A stretch of 24,986 bases of DNA. Origin: Phoronis australis. Its lineage: Eukaryota; Phoronida; Phoronidae. Location: the NCBI GenBank assembly GCA_002633005.1, contig NMRA01000721.1:19698-44683 (forward strand), written 5' to 3'. Below the pieces are notes generated by a model that saw only the letters and a list, made by a program, of their open reading frames with translations, made no database searches and was not told the DNA's origin. Shown here piece by piece: positions 9,292-19,339 of the stretch; the first letter of the stretch is position 1; every line of letters begins with the position of its first letter. The position numbers were made by a program, and so were the translations under genes.

Positions 9292-10333
9292 TTTGTGTTA
9301 CCATTGGAGATACATGTACTCGATTCTTGTTTGACGATCGATCAACCGTGTGTGATAAGGAATGCTGAGTACATCGAGTTGTTTACACCGTCCAGGCATA
9401 CTAGTAGGTTTCGTTATTGGAGGGCTAGGTTCTAGATTTCTGATTCTCACCTATGGTATCCATGCACCCCGTCTTTGTTGTCACCGATCCCCTGATTGTT
9501 GACAGTTTCAAAGTTCTCCCCATTGTGTCGCGATCTTTCATATTTGATGGAATATCGAACAGAAAACCTCACAGAAAGAACCATAATACCCTTTACACCT
9601 ACGGGCCATTCGCGTAATGGACGTTTTGGGGAGTATGCTATTGATATGTCCTTAATTAGCCCGAGAACAGATGGCACTGACGGCAGTTTTCACGTTAATA
9701 ACCAGTGACACGCCGCAATGTTCAATGCACGTTCAATAATTTCTTCAGTTTTGTTGGTCAGAGGGTCTTGTTGGTTGGTCTCATTTTGTTGATGTTGGAC
9801 TCATCAACACATCGCAGGGGTTGAACATCTTGTTATTTTTCATGTTTCTATTGCTAACCTGTCTTCACTGACTGATATTTTGCATCACTGTGCACTTCAC
9901 ACTTATTAAGTGCAGTATGTTCAGTTTTGACTCCGATACACCGTGTGCAAGTTGTTTGTGACAAATTTGAATTATTTTTCAAAGTTACTTTCTGAATACT
10001 CAACATCGTTTTCTGTTTAATGCGTTTTTGAGTCAATGTGGCTATTTGGCATAAAAGTGTTTATTTGCTTAGATTTTATGGTTTTCATTTCATATTAGCT
10101 AACTAAAACCTCAAAAAGTAAAAATGCATTGAGGGGACTCTTTAAAAAATGTCATGGAATTACAAAAATATGTTTAATATTCTGTGTTATTGTGAATATT
10201 ATTAATATTGTTATTTTAACACAAAGCTTCATTTTGAAGAAATGTATATACATAGCAAAAGTAACCCATCGGACAAAACCCGAACAAACAGTTTGAGATC
10301 AAGTTTGTAATAGTTGGTGAGTTGCCAAAATTA
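9292..10333. other. Unassigned non-coding stretch
   Basis: No gene is supported. The overlapping open frames on both strands between 9447 and 9708 show no family features. From about 9720 onward the sequence is strongly AT-rich. Confidence 0.4.
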
Positions 10334-10408
10334 ATGGCGGAACGTGTGATTACAGTGGCTTTAAAAACTGTCTTGGTGCCAAAGTCAGGAGGCACATGCT
10401 CCTCAAAG
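10334..10408 (+). CDS. Candidate first exon, 25 codons (tentative)
   Basis: ATGGCGGAACG opens a frame encoding MAERVITVALKTVLVPKSGG and five more residues. It reaches AAG|GTTTGC, an acceptable but not strong donor. Without splicing the frame would continue to a TGA near 10460 (42 codons). The start context (TTAATGG) is fair, and the N-terminus looks protein-like within otherwise stop-rich AT sequence. No partner exon was found, no family is recognised and no promoter motif is evident. It may be a chance frame. Confidence 0.2.
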
Positions 10409-11880
10409 GTTTGCGAAATTCCAAGCTAAAAATTGGAATGCAATTTCAATTCACTGCCTGATTAAGAAGATGAATTACTAGGCTAGGTATAAGTACCAAA
10501 TTTTCACCGAAAAATACCAACAGAATGTTTAAAATCAACACCCCTGGTATTATATAACAGCTAAAACTGAAATATTACAGCTGCTTATGCATTTTTGACA
10601 ACAAGGGCTAATTTCCATTCAACTGCTGTCAATTAGGGACAGTCACTCAGTCGTGGTTGTCTCAACACCAAGAATTATATCATTGAAACTAAAATTCACC
10701 GCATTGTTAAATGATTGTTTAAAAAGTTTATTGAGACAACAATGCGTTTAAAGTAATGACAATTGACTTTGATTTATAATTAGACGAGTGTACAATTAAG
10801 GTTGACTTATTTTACCCATTTAAATTTTAGTTAACATGATCACATTCATTGAATATACGAACATTTAAATCGAACAACCACAAGAGCTTTGTAGAACGCT
10901 TTGATCTGAATTCTTCAGGCTATTAATAATTATTACACATGGGGTTTTTAAACAAAACGTTGATTCAACGTGGGACGCAAAGATTATTTTCCGCACAATC
11001 TCGACACTCATTAGGGACATACACTTCCTGGTTCATGAAATCTGGTGGCCTGCTGCAAATTGCGCGCGGTCAGGACAGCAGGTGTAGAATGTTGGTCAAT
11101 GTGCTTTGTCAAGATTCTCCATTTAGATGTTTTCAGTAGATTTCTTATTAAAAATTTAGAAATTTTTCTATTACGCCTGCTACACCTATTTATGACTCTG
11201 AGTAGTGTACATCCTTAAAAAGGTTGGTTGTGATTGTGGTCAAAGACCATCAACTCTACCAGAAAATATATAATATAAGTTCTATCATACATAAAACTTT
11301 TACAAGAGGGCCTTTAGTAGTCACCGTCTCGTTCGTGACGTCGACTGGTTATTGTGATTTCACTTCTCTCCCAGTTTTTCGGTAAATATTACTCCACTTC
11401 AAAGTGAATTTTCTTAAAAATGTCCAGCTCTAAATATAGTAACCTCTTAGATTTTAGGAACTCTCTACTAAATGACATAAACACACCAGGAGAAAACTGC
11501 CGCTTTGCGTGGAGTACTGGTGTACTACCAATGTCAGCGGCAACTGCACACATTTGCACACACCCCCCCCCCCTCCCCCAATCCCTTCGTATGCCCTGCG
11601 TGAAATAAATTCGTACATCCACGACAAGAACTGACTACAAAATTTCCAAACAGCAAGATTTCTTGTAGACTAGGAAGCAAAGCTACGTACAAAATTTACA
11701 GTTTGCGCCGATGTGAATGAAAACGATTAAAGAAAATCTGAAACAAATGTAGTGTCATTAAAAGCTATACCACTCTTCTTTGAAGAAACCCAATTATTTG
11801 CAAGTGTTGAAAAAATTGGGGTTCTACCGTTCATCTACTTGTAAAATTGAAGTGTGGTCTTGTAAATCGGCTTTCGGCGA
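10409..11880. other. Unassigned non-coding stretch
   Basis: No gene is supported. The sequence is strongly AT-rich, with a C-rich run (11 C at 11563-11573, then CTCCCCC). A near-CRE TGACGTCG lies at about 11336. Open frames at 10939-11139 and 11389-11622 have no recognisable features. Confidence 0.4.
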
Positions 11881-12120
11881 TGACGTCACCTGACCTGAAC
11901 AGTTCTCTTCCCTCGTTTATTCTTCTATCAACTGTTCTTCGCCTCGAGGTTGCGTACTATGCATGTCAAAGAAGTGGTCGGAACTGGTTTCATTTCGTTA
12001 CAGTTGTTTAGTATTTTCAAGACCAGCGAACTGAATGTTAGAACAAACTTTGCTGCTGCGAAGCTGTCATGGTGTCCAAAGAGATGTTTCAAATTTTTAG
12101 GACGGCGCGTGCGCCCGTCA
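11881..12120. promoter_or_regulatory. CpG-containing promoter-like patch with CRE and NRF1-like sites
   Basis: A perfect CRE TGACGTCA at 11881-11888 is followed, about 220 bases on, by GCGCGTGCGC at 12105-12114, close to the NRF1 palindrome. CpG is locally more frequent than in the flanks. No exon could be attached on either strand, so this is a motif-based suggestion only. The plus-strand frame through the patch (ATG at 11959) is unrecognised. Confidence 0.25.
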
Positions 12121-14723
12121 CGAGCCTATTGTCTGTTTTCAAACCGACGACAGACTTTCTTTGTTATAAAACACAAAATGGGGAGAATTATTCTGGAAAA
12201 TGACGTTCTTTAGCTTTCTTTCACTGACTTAAGCGGCTGGCAACGGGCAAGGTCAGTGTCGGGAAAATCTCTCCTAGATTTTGCATGCAGCCCGTCTGTG
12301 GTTGGCTCTGCGATACATGTATAAGTTTCACGACGAGGTGAGCAACAGTACTCATACCTGGCGTGCATGAAGTTTCGTTGTCTAACGGAGCTCAATTGAC
12401 AGTGCCACGTAGGCCAAGCTGTATTTTCGCGATATAGTCGGTGGGCCAGATCTCATAGCGTTCGTCCTTGTGNGGGGGGGGGGCAACCCAGTTTTTTCTA
12501 TGTGGCTACATGTAGATAATATACCTGTAAATCAAATTCCAAAAACTTCCCACGTCTACACTTGCACATTTTTTTAAAGGTGTTTTTGTTGCACAAAATA
12601 TGATGCATATTCCTGCCACTTGAATGCGCTTTTCTATTAAATTGATCAATCAGAGAGCCAGATTGTATTGTTGTGCTTAGTTACTTCAATATGGCTGCTC
12701 CCATGGGGTGTGATGCCTATACTATTCAAGGTTTATCAAACAGCACAAAATTGTGATGTCAGAGCCTAAAGAAGCTTAGGAAAGCTTCCTGACGAAAGCT
12801 GAGTGACTGTGGAACTCTGTAGATCAGTAGATCAAAAAGAAGAAGAGGTGTCACAAACGTTTGTGCAGAAAACAACTGCATGTCCTGGTAGCCTACACAG
12901 TATACTGCTGAGTGCTGTAGACTAGAAAACCAAGTGTCAGACAAAAATTGAAAGGACATAGAACGGCACAGCAACGTTTCAAGGCACCAAGAGTAGTACT
13001 AAAACTAAAGTTGCTGAAAGTGATACAGATGTTATCCAAGATTTCCCAAGAAAATCAATTATACTTCCAAAATCTGAAACAACCAAATAACAGTGAACAA
13101 GATAGGAACATTCTGAAACATGGGTGCATCAGTTGTTAGCAGGAAAAGTACATTATGGGCCACATTTCAAGAAAGAGAAAGAAGTATAGCTTTCAAAAAC
13201 AGGCACGTGTTTTTAAAAAATACATCTTGGTGCTTTCCATGTGTGTTTCAGTATTATCACTAGTTGTTTTTTAACTTGTTCAGCCCCTTGCCTGCCTAGG
13301 CCTTAGACAATACTGCTGACACAGTAGAGACGATGATCATACCATAGGTACTCCATATGTCGGATACTTTTCGGCAAATTATGCTCCTATAAGTTTAGAA
13401 GTACTGCGCAGAGAGATGCCTCTGAGGAGGTTGTTAATGTTTTCATTTGTTCCAAGCTTAAATAAATACTCCTGCAATTCTGTTTTTCGAACACTCCATT
13501 CAGTTGCCACATCGACACTGCTTGCGCTAAGGGATACTCCTATGGCGTTATACTGTGGGTGTGATTTTAAAGCATTTTAAGTCAAACAAATTTTGAGAAG
13601 GTTAAACGAAGTAGATGGTTGCAAACAACATCCCCAAGTGGCCGTCATCCCCTGCCGTAGTCTCAATTTTTTTGTAAACATTAATTACTTAGGTAGCTGC
13701 AATGATAATTAAATTAAATTGCCTAAGTGGCCATCGTCGCTGTCGAAATTTGAGGACGATGGAAGCCACTGTCTATTTCGTCAAACGTCGATTACCTTAA
13801 GTGTAAATCGATTGACTATGGTTTGAGCATCTGATTTAAAAAAATAAATTTTAATCACTGCACTGGTATATCAGCTGATTTATTTTCAGTTGCATCAAGT
13901 GATCTAATTATTAGACGATCAACATTATTTGGCTACAGATCAGACGGCATGTAAATTTGTTAGGCTGGTGGTGGATCAGTTCCTGATTAGTCCGTCTGAA
14001 AACGTTGCATGCCAACTCACTCATAGTTGAAAGTTAAATTAGTGTTAACAGTTCGGGTTTTTTTCAGTTGGACTTGTATCACAAGCAACAGCTCAGTCCA
14101 GAGCCCTGAATATGCAAATGAAATTCAACGATAAATACCTTGTGTCTTAGAAGCCAAGTGCCACAGATCACCATGCTATAAAAATAGAAAGACAACGACT
14201 GTGAAGAGTGACGAATTCACAGTTTTCAGAGATGTTTTTTCTACAGTTTTATTTGGAGTTCATTCAATCAAAGCTTCTAACACAAGGATATGTCATTTGC
14301 CTTTCAAAACTAAAACTGTCTTTGAAGCTGTTCTTCAGAAAGCTGGTGTGCATGAAGTTATTTGGACAGGCAATCTTAAGAAATATTGTTGAAGCTACTC
14401 ACTGTTGTAGTTTGTGCCCGACTAAGAGATACGAAAGCGAATTGAGGCTAGTGTTCAATAATTCACTTGCTGACTCTAATTAACACAGCCCATTATAACA
14501 TACTTTGAATCAAACGTTTGCCCAAATAATGCCCGCCTCCAAACAAGGACTTAGTGTTTGATCCTTCATTGCCTGCGGGCTAATCACCAGTGTGCAGTGC
14601 TGTACCCTCTCTAATCGACCATATTTGGCTCCTTGGCGGTGGAGCTTTGCAGTTAATATGTATGGCAATGACGGCATCTCCATTGACAGTACTAAACGAT
14701 GAGCGCTACTATTGTTTTGTAGA
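12121..14723. other. Unassigned non-coding stretch
   Basis: No gene is supported. A homopolymer of ten G follows an unresolved base at 12473. At 12691 an ATG in YY1-like context (CAATATGGCTGC) opens a 21-codon frame with a poor donor. A good minus-strand acceptor-like tract (CTCTTCTTCTTTTTG...TACAG) ends near 12821, but no matching donor was found. A plus-strand acceptor TTTTTTTCAG ends at 14067 and could precede a terminal exon. The block AAGTGGCC(G/A)TC occurs twice, near 13637 and 13726. Confidence 0.35.
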
Positions 14724-15019
14724 CCCTTACAAAAATGAACTTAAGTTTTCATCGAAAAACTTAAGTTTTTGGTCTGAAACACTTAAGTTTTCATTCCCGA
14801 AAACTTAAGTTTTTGGCAAAAACTTAAGTATTTTGGAACAAGTTTTTTGGAACGAACTTAAGTTTTCATAACTTAAGTTTTCAAAAACTTAAGTTTTTCA
14901 AAAACTTAAGTTCTGAAAACTTAAGTTGTTGAAAAACTTAAGTTCTGAAAACTTAAGTTATTCAAAAACTTAAGTTTTCTGAAAACTTAAGTTTTGAAAA
15001 CTTAAGTTCGTTCCAAAAA
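14724..15019 (+). repeat. Array 1 of palindromic AAAACTTAAGTTTT units (15 CTTAAG cores)
   Basis: CTTAAG occurs 15 times: at 14740, 14760, 14782, 14804, 14823, 14857, 14872, 14888, 14905, 14920, 14937, 14952, 14969, 14986 and 15001. Spacing is 15-22 bp, with one interval of 34. Most cores are extended to AAAACTTAAGTTTT and separated by short spacers such as TCTG, TTC or GGTCTG. The array begins with CCCTTACAAAAATGAACTTA, which recurs inverted at the outer edge of the second array. The 3' half is more regular (15-17 bp) than the 5' half. An unresolved base sits at 15020, just past the array. Confidence 0.95.
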
Positions 15020-15020
15020 N

Positions 15021-15429
15021 ACAGCAATGACACCAAGAATAACAAATCACTTAATATGCAAAATCCAAGAATATCCGCAGAGACAAAAGCATAACATAAA
15101 ACGTAACAGGTAACTAAAAGTTTATCGACAATGGCCACGGGTCTGATTTTGGGAAGTACAATCCTTATGCTAGAAATAGTGCCTAGAAATGACTAGAATC
15201 ACCTATAATTGTTTGCAACCTTAAAAATATCAATTTAAAAGTCAAAGTTTCGTTTTGTTGACAATCATAATAACAGTAAATCCAATACACTCCATGGTGC
15301 AAACAAGTTTCACTAAAAGTAACCCTAAGTACAACCTGGTTATACGAGATGGAAATTAGAAAACTTAGACCTTTGACCACAAAAATATTCTTTTTCCTGT
15401 AATTTAAAGCTACTGAACTTCATACACAT
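15021..15429. other. Unassigned spacer
   Basis: AT-rich sequence lying downstream of the terminal exon of the minus-strand gene model, beyond the 15430-15932 element. It could hold that gene's 3' end, but no clean AATAAA on the minus strand was identified. Confidence 0.4.
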
Positions 15430-15932
15430 ATAGGGCCTTTCATACTAACATAGACGCGTCGACGTTTTTGGGAGTTAATGTCAGTTTGAACGCTTAAACT
15501 TTGGTCCTGGAAGGAAGTTAACAGCGCCAGTTAACTTCGCACTAAACAGGTGGATTTAATTGCTTAGCGTCAATGCTGCCACGCAGTATAAACGATCAAC
15601 TTCAGTCCTATCGAAGTTATTGCCAGGGGCCACTGTTATCATTAACAAATTCACAGTAGTGTGATGGCAAATAGTTGCTTATACCTTGCTATAATAATCA
15701 CCAATCAATTTAAAAATACGTTTTATGTCAATTAACACACGTAGATGTTCCCAAGTTGTCACATCTTAGCGTGCAGTGCTACCTTGCGATACCTTCGATC
15801 ACGACAGCGTCACCTACTGTTTACTTTGAAATTCTTTAACTACGGAAGCCAGAATGAACGGTCCAGTTAACTTCGCAGTGTACGCCGATGCTCCGCTCAG
15901 ACAAGAGTTAAGTCAATGTGAAAGGGCCCTAT
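15430..15932. mobile_element. 503-bp MITE-like element with GGGCC...TTTCA terminal inverted repeats
   Basis: The left end ATAGGGCCTTTCATACTAAC pairs with the reverse complement of the right end, ATAGGGCCCTTTCACATTGA, allowing one base gap. Similar ends are common in animal non-autonomous DNA transposons. Inside, GAAGTTAACAGCGCCAGTTAACTTC is nearly a hairpin (two 9-base arms GAAGTTAAC/GTTAACTTC). The same AGTTAACTTCGCA block returns near the right end at about 15862, so subterminal sequence is also repeated. No transposase frame is present. The target-site duplication is not clear (AT or TAT). Confidence 0.7.
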
Positions 15933-16033
15933 GGTAGACCACAAGACACTTAATCTTCTTTAGCTGGATCTGCTCGCTTTGCTTCACAGGCAAATAATCC
16001 ATGTTTTGTGACTACAAGCGCGCATTTCTGAGC

Positions 16034-16117
16034 TCAGACAACTGAATTCATAGGTTCATGAGCTGCAGTTCGTAAGGGCGTACGTTGCGTTGTCTGGTGT
16101 CTTGTTGAAGGCACACT
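16034..16117 (-). CDS. Terminal coding exon (exon 3) of a spliced minus-strand gene model
   Basis: A strong acceptor (TTTTTTTGTCTTTATTGCAG) precedes AGTGTGCCTTCAAC at 16117. In the ATG-initiated frame the exon adds 27 residues beginning SVPSTRHQTT and stops at TGA (16034-16036). In the alternative frame carried through the upstream exons it adds ECAFNKTPDNATYALTNCSS and stops at TGA (16056-16058). Both are legal continuations, so frame choice is open. The intron separating it from exon 2 is 908 bases (16118-17025). The protein family is not recognised. A MITE starts about 100 bases further downstream. Confidence 0.55.
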   Translation of the reverse strand, partial: SVPSTRHQTTQRTPLRTAAHEPMNSVV

Positions 16118-17025
16118 CTGCAATAAAGACAAAAAAATTTAATAACAGATGGGTAAAAGCTATCAGTATAAGACAACTTAACTTGCTGGATATTTATCGT
16201 GCTGTTTTTACAACGCTGATTTGTAAAACTTCCTGACTTATATACAGAGCCTAGAAAATAGTCTTCAAATTTAACCAATCACTCTCCAGGATTCAAGTGC
16301 AAGACTAGTCTGCACGTTTACTTCAAGCATGCACTGAAATGGGTCAGTTTTCCACATAGTGTTTTGAATGAAGTTTTCATCCTGGATTCGCGACATTCAA
16401 AACAATTTTATTCTATACAACTTGAATACAAAACATGCACATGGTCACCTATCATGCTATCACAATCTAGAACAAACCGTGCATATGACAAAACTTAATG
16501 TGTTAATAAAAGTTGGACTTCAGGCTAAAAAGGTATCGTATCCTGTAACTTTTTAGTTCAAGTTCTATGACAAATTAATTAATATTTTTATCAAATGATG
16601 AAACTGTTGGCAACTGCAATAAACTACAATTCCCATTATTTTAATGAACTTTTCATTTTTTAATTCGCTAATCTGATAAGAAAATGCACAACTCTACATA
16701 ATGAGCAGAGCTAGTTGTATTCTAACTAGCTGTCTCCAGCCAGCATAGAACTTCTTACTAATGTTTCATGGACATTTAGCCGGCACAACCAGGGTTAGAA
16801 CTGAAAGTTTAATCTCACATGTATACTTTCGCGTGTACTTTTTGAAACTTATAGCAAAATCAAGAAGCTTTACACTGACTTGACCAAATGGCCACAAGAA
16901 TCAGTGAGCTTGTTAAAGATTATAAGCCCATTGGCTAAACCAAGGACATATTTCATATTGTTTCAAATTCAAACCCTGATAGCAGCACTATTTTTAACTC
17001 AACAATGAAACATATGAAGCTCTAC

Positions 17026-17130
17026 CTGCCATGTGGATGTAGACAGCCCAATACCACCCCTGGGTGATTGTTTCGATGCAAATTTTTGGATGTCTAGTTC
17101 TTCCAAGTACTCCGCCAAGTTTATAGAGAC
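17026..17130 (-). CDS. Internal exon (exon 2), 105 bases, of the minus-strand gene model
   Basis: The exon is bounded by a good acceptor (ATCTCCTTGTTTTCAG, AG at plus 17131-17132) and the donor CAG|GTAGAG (plus 17021-17025). It is exactly 35 codons, so it preserves phase. In the ATG-initiated frame it reads VSINLAEYLEELDIQKFASK followed by QSPRGGIGLSTSTWQ. In the alternative phase-1 frame it reads LYKLGGVLGRTRHPKICIET followed by ITQGWYWAVYIHMA. The third frame has an immediate stop. The EYLEELD string is also found in condensin II subunit H2, but the flanking residues do not match, so I do not assign that name. Confidence 0.6.
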
Positions 17131-17234
17131 CTGAAAACAAGGAGATATTAACAAACATAACAGTATGTGATAGCTTCTTAAGAATCCAGACATAACCCAT
17201 TTACAGGGAATGCTATCCATGTAAAGATCAAGGG

Positions 17235-17392
17235 CGGTCGGGCGGATCCAGGATTTTGATTTGGGGGGCTAGGGCAGAGTAGGGTTTTGCCCATCAGACA
17301 TTCACCCCCTGCCCCCCAACTGCCAACTGATCTTGTAGCGTTTTAGGGGGCCGCGGCCATGGCCTCTTAGCTGTCCTCTGAATCCACGATTG
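17235..17392 (-). mobile_element. Short hAT-like MITE copy, inside intron 1 of the gene model
   Basis: GGGCGGATCCAGGATTTTGA on the left and the inverted CAATCGTGGATTCAGAGGAC on the right form a diverged terminal inverted repeat. Read from its right end on the minus strand, it aligns with the elements at 2416 and 24909: GATTCAGAGGACAGC, then CCCCCTAAAA, then AGATCAGTTGG. It also shares GAGGCCATG with the 2416 copy. It is about half the length of that copy, so it is internally deleted. Confidence 0.6.
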
Positions 17393-18063
17393 AAGATACT
17401 GGCATGGTCTTCACGAGAGGTCTTATGTAACCACAAAAGTTTACAGTAAAAATAAAATTATTATCTCATGCACTACAGTAAACATAAAAATACTATATCC
17501 TGTCCTACCAATCACTTTACTGGCTGACATTTGCAAAGATATTAAATTGAGGTTCCAATCAAATTTCTAGAGGGAAAAGAATATGCCCCTACAGACATGA
17601 GGAGATCATTCTAGTCAGTCCATATTCACCTCAACTCAACTCCTAGGTAAAGTTGTACCCAGATTAACTATCACTTTCACCATGACTCTGAAATATTTGA
17701 AACCAGTCGAACTTGCACTGAATGTGAAAATTTTAAGTGCGACATTCTAGTATCCCACAACCCGGTAAAAATTCGAAAGCACATACTCAATCCCAAAGTC
17801 AAATCACACAGATTTTCCTTATTTGCATTGAATTATTTGGTGCAATTAGATAGGAAATATGCAAATTTCACTGTGCGTAACAATATTTAACATGTTGACT
17901 GGTGAGAGTTCACTTGGGTACATTGTGACCTATGCCGGGGGTATTGCAGATAGGGTACTAGTAGTGGGATCGGAATGTCCTTTCGCATTCAATAACCTAG
18001 ATCTTCCCGACAAACCTGAGCAAATCAGTCAAAATAGGCAATACAATAGTTATATTGGTGATT

Positions 18064-18330
18064 CTTAATTTTGAGAACCAGGCACATGCGCGCACCCAGG
18101 GAAGGCTCGAACGAGCACCCCCCACTTGCCGAAGTAGGCATGAAAGGTCAGCATCATAGAAACAAAAAAATTGAGAAAACGAGACACATGTCCACTAAAA
18201 AGCTGTAATTCAGGAATGCACTGTGCACAGCTCTGAACATACCCCATTTTTTTAGTAAAAGGTCAACATGCCCAAAATTGTTAGCACCCCCCATATATTT
18301 TAGGATGGGTGCGTGGATGAGGCAAGTGAA
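18064..18330. repeat. Diverged copy of a dispersed repeat related to the 2416 element
   Basis: The block CCCCCCATATATTTTAGGAT, followed by GGGTGCGTGGAT (18285-18316), resembles CCCCACACATTTTAGGCTGG followed by GCGCGCGCAT (2617-2646) inside the MITE. CATGCGCGCACCCAG (18085-18099) is identical to 6920-6934. No clear terminal repeats are seen, so its borders are approximate. Confidence 0.4.
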
Positions 18331-18747
18331 CCTTGCAAATTATTGACCTGTAGTGATATGAGATTTCAAAATCAGGAGCTTCCAAGAATTACTACGAACA
18401 TAGACATAAGCACACACAACCAATGCCAATATACCCAACTTGGGAAATGATTACACTTTGCCTTGGTAGTCCCCCCCCCCTTGCATTGATCACACTGACA
18501 CAACCTCAGAAGACAGAAATATAATAGATTAATAGCTTTATGTGAACGTTATGGCTTCCTCTGATGGACCTCCAGAAGTATATTACGCGTTAGAAGTTTA
18601 GATAATTCACACACAGAATGAGTCCATGTCGGTATGTGACAGCGTGACTCGTTAGTGGCTGACAATAACAACTGAACTTAACACGTTCGTTGGAAATCAC
18701 ACCACCCATTGTTGCCAATCGATTTTAGAACGCTCTCTGGCACTAAC
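18331..18747 (-). other. 5' part of intron 1 of the minus-strand gene model
   Basis: Intron 1 spans 17131-18747. This part has ten C at 18471-18480. On the plus strand an ATG at 18551 opens a 16-codon frame, MASSDGPPEVYYALEV, which looks protein-like but has no strong donor and is not called. Confidence 0.4.
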
Positions 18748-18810
18748 CTGACTTCCAAAACTTGTGAAATGTCTTCTTGCTGGCTCTGCCCGTAGTAATA
18801 TAAACTTCAT
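18748..18810 (-). CDS. Putative first coding exon (exon 1) of the minus-strand gene model
   Basis: ATG at 18810 has A at -3 (CGACAATGA). It opens 21 codons, MKFILLRAEPARRHFTSFGS plus Q, ending at CAG|GTTAGTG (donor at plus 18741-18747) in phase 0. The N-terminus is basic and lacks acidic residues apart from one Glu, which would suit a mitochondrial presequence, but that is speculation. A different frame, open from 18910 to 18749 without an ATG, reads VNFEEKVVCWLARDNEVYIT followed by TGRASKKTFHKFWKS and also continues in frame through exons 2 and 3. If that frame is the coding one, this is an internal exon with an acceptor near 18893-18900. I favour neither strongly. No family is recognised. 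Intron 1 is 1617 bases. Confidence 0.5.
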
Positions 18811-18878
18811 TGTCGCGGGCTAGCCAACACACGACTTTTTCTTCGAAGTTGACTGTCGTTATAAAATTCAAACTGTTG

Positions 18879-18886
18879 ACTTCCGG
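18879..18886 (-). promoter_or_regulatory. ETS site CCGGAAGT upstream of the 18810 start codon
   Basis: On the minus strand a perfect CCGGAAGT lies about 70 bases upstream of the ATG. That is the usual position for an ETS site in TATA-less promoters, and it supports reading 18748-18810 as a first exon. If the alternative frame is the coding one, these bases are coding instead. Confidence 0.4.
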
Positions 18887-19339
18887 TGGAAACTGCCTTA
18901 CGAATACAACTCAACACAAAGGAAACTTGCACAATAACTACGTTTTTTTAAGAATTGCATGAGTTCTATTGATTAAATTGTACTGACCAGGTCAGTGTCT
19001 CAGGGGATTAACACTGGGTGCATTCTTACTGCTGTTGGTCATCGGATGTTCGTCTACATTTAAATTCACGCGCGATTATGATTACGTAATTGCACTAAAT
19101 CAGTACTGGTTAAACTTTCGTCCTTTTACGGTTTGCATCTATATAAATGTTAAGGAAACATTTGGGCAACATTTTTATGAGATGATGGGTTTTGCATGAG
19201 CAAATAATTATTTTTTGTTGGAAAATAATGGGAAAAATTTTTAACCAAAAATTAAAAAAAATATCTCACAATCTTCCAGTTTTAAAAAATAGAAAACGTT
19301 AATTTTCATCACATAGAATCCTTAGTGTTTTTAGAAAAT

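Noticed and set aside
17026-17130. Assignment of exon 2 to condensin II subunit H2 from the EYLEELD string
   Set aside because: Residues after EYLEELD do not follow that family, and the neighbouring exons show no likeness, so a seven-residue match is not enough.
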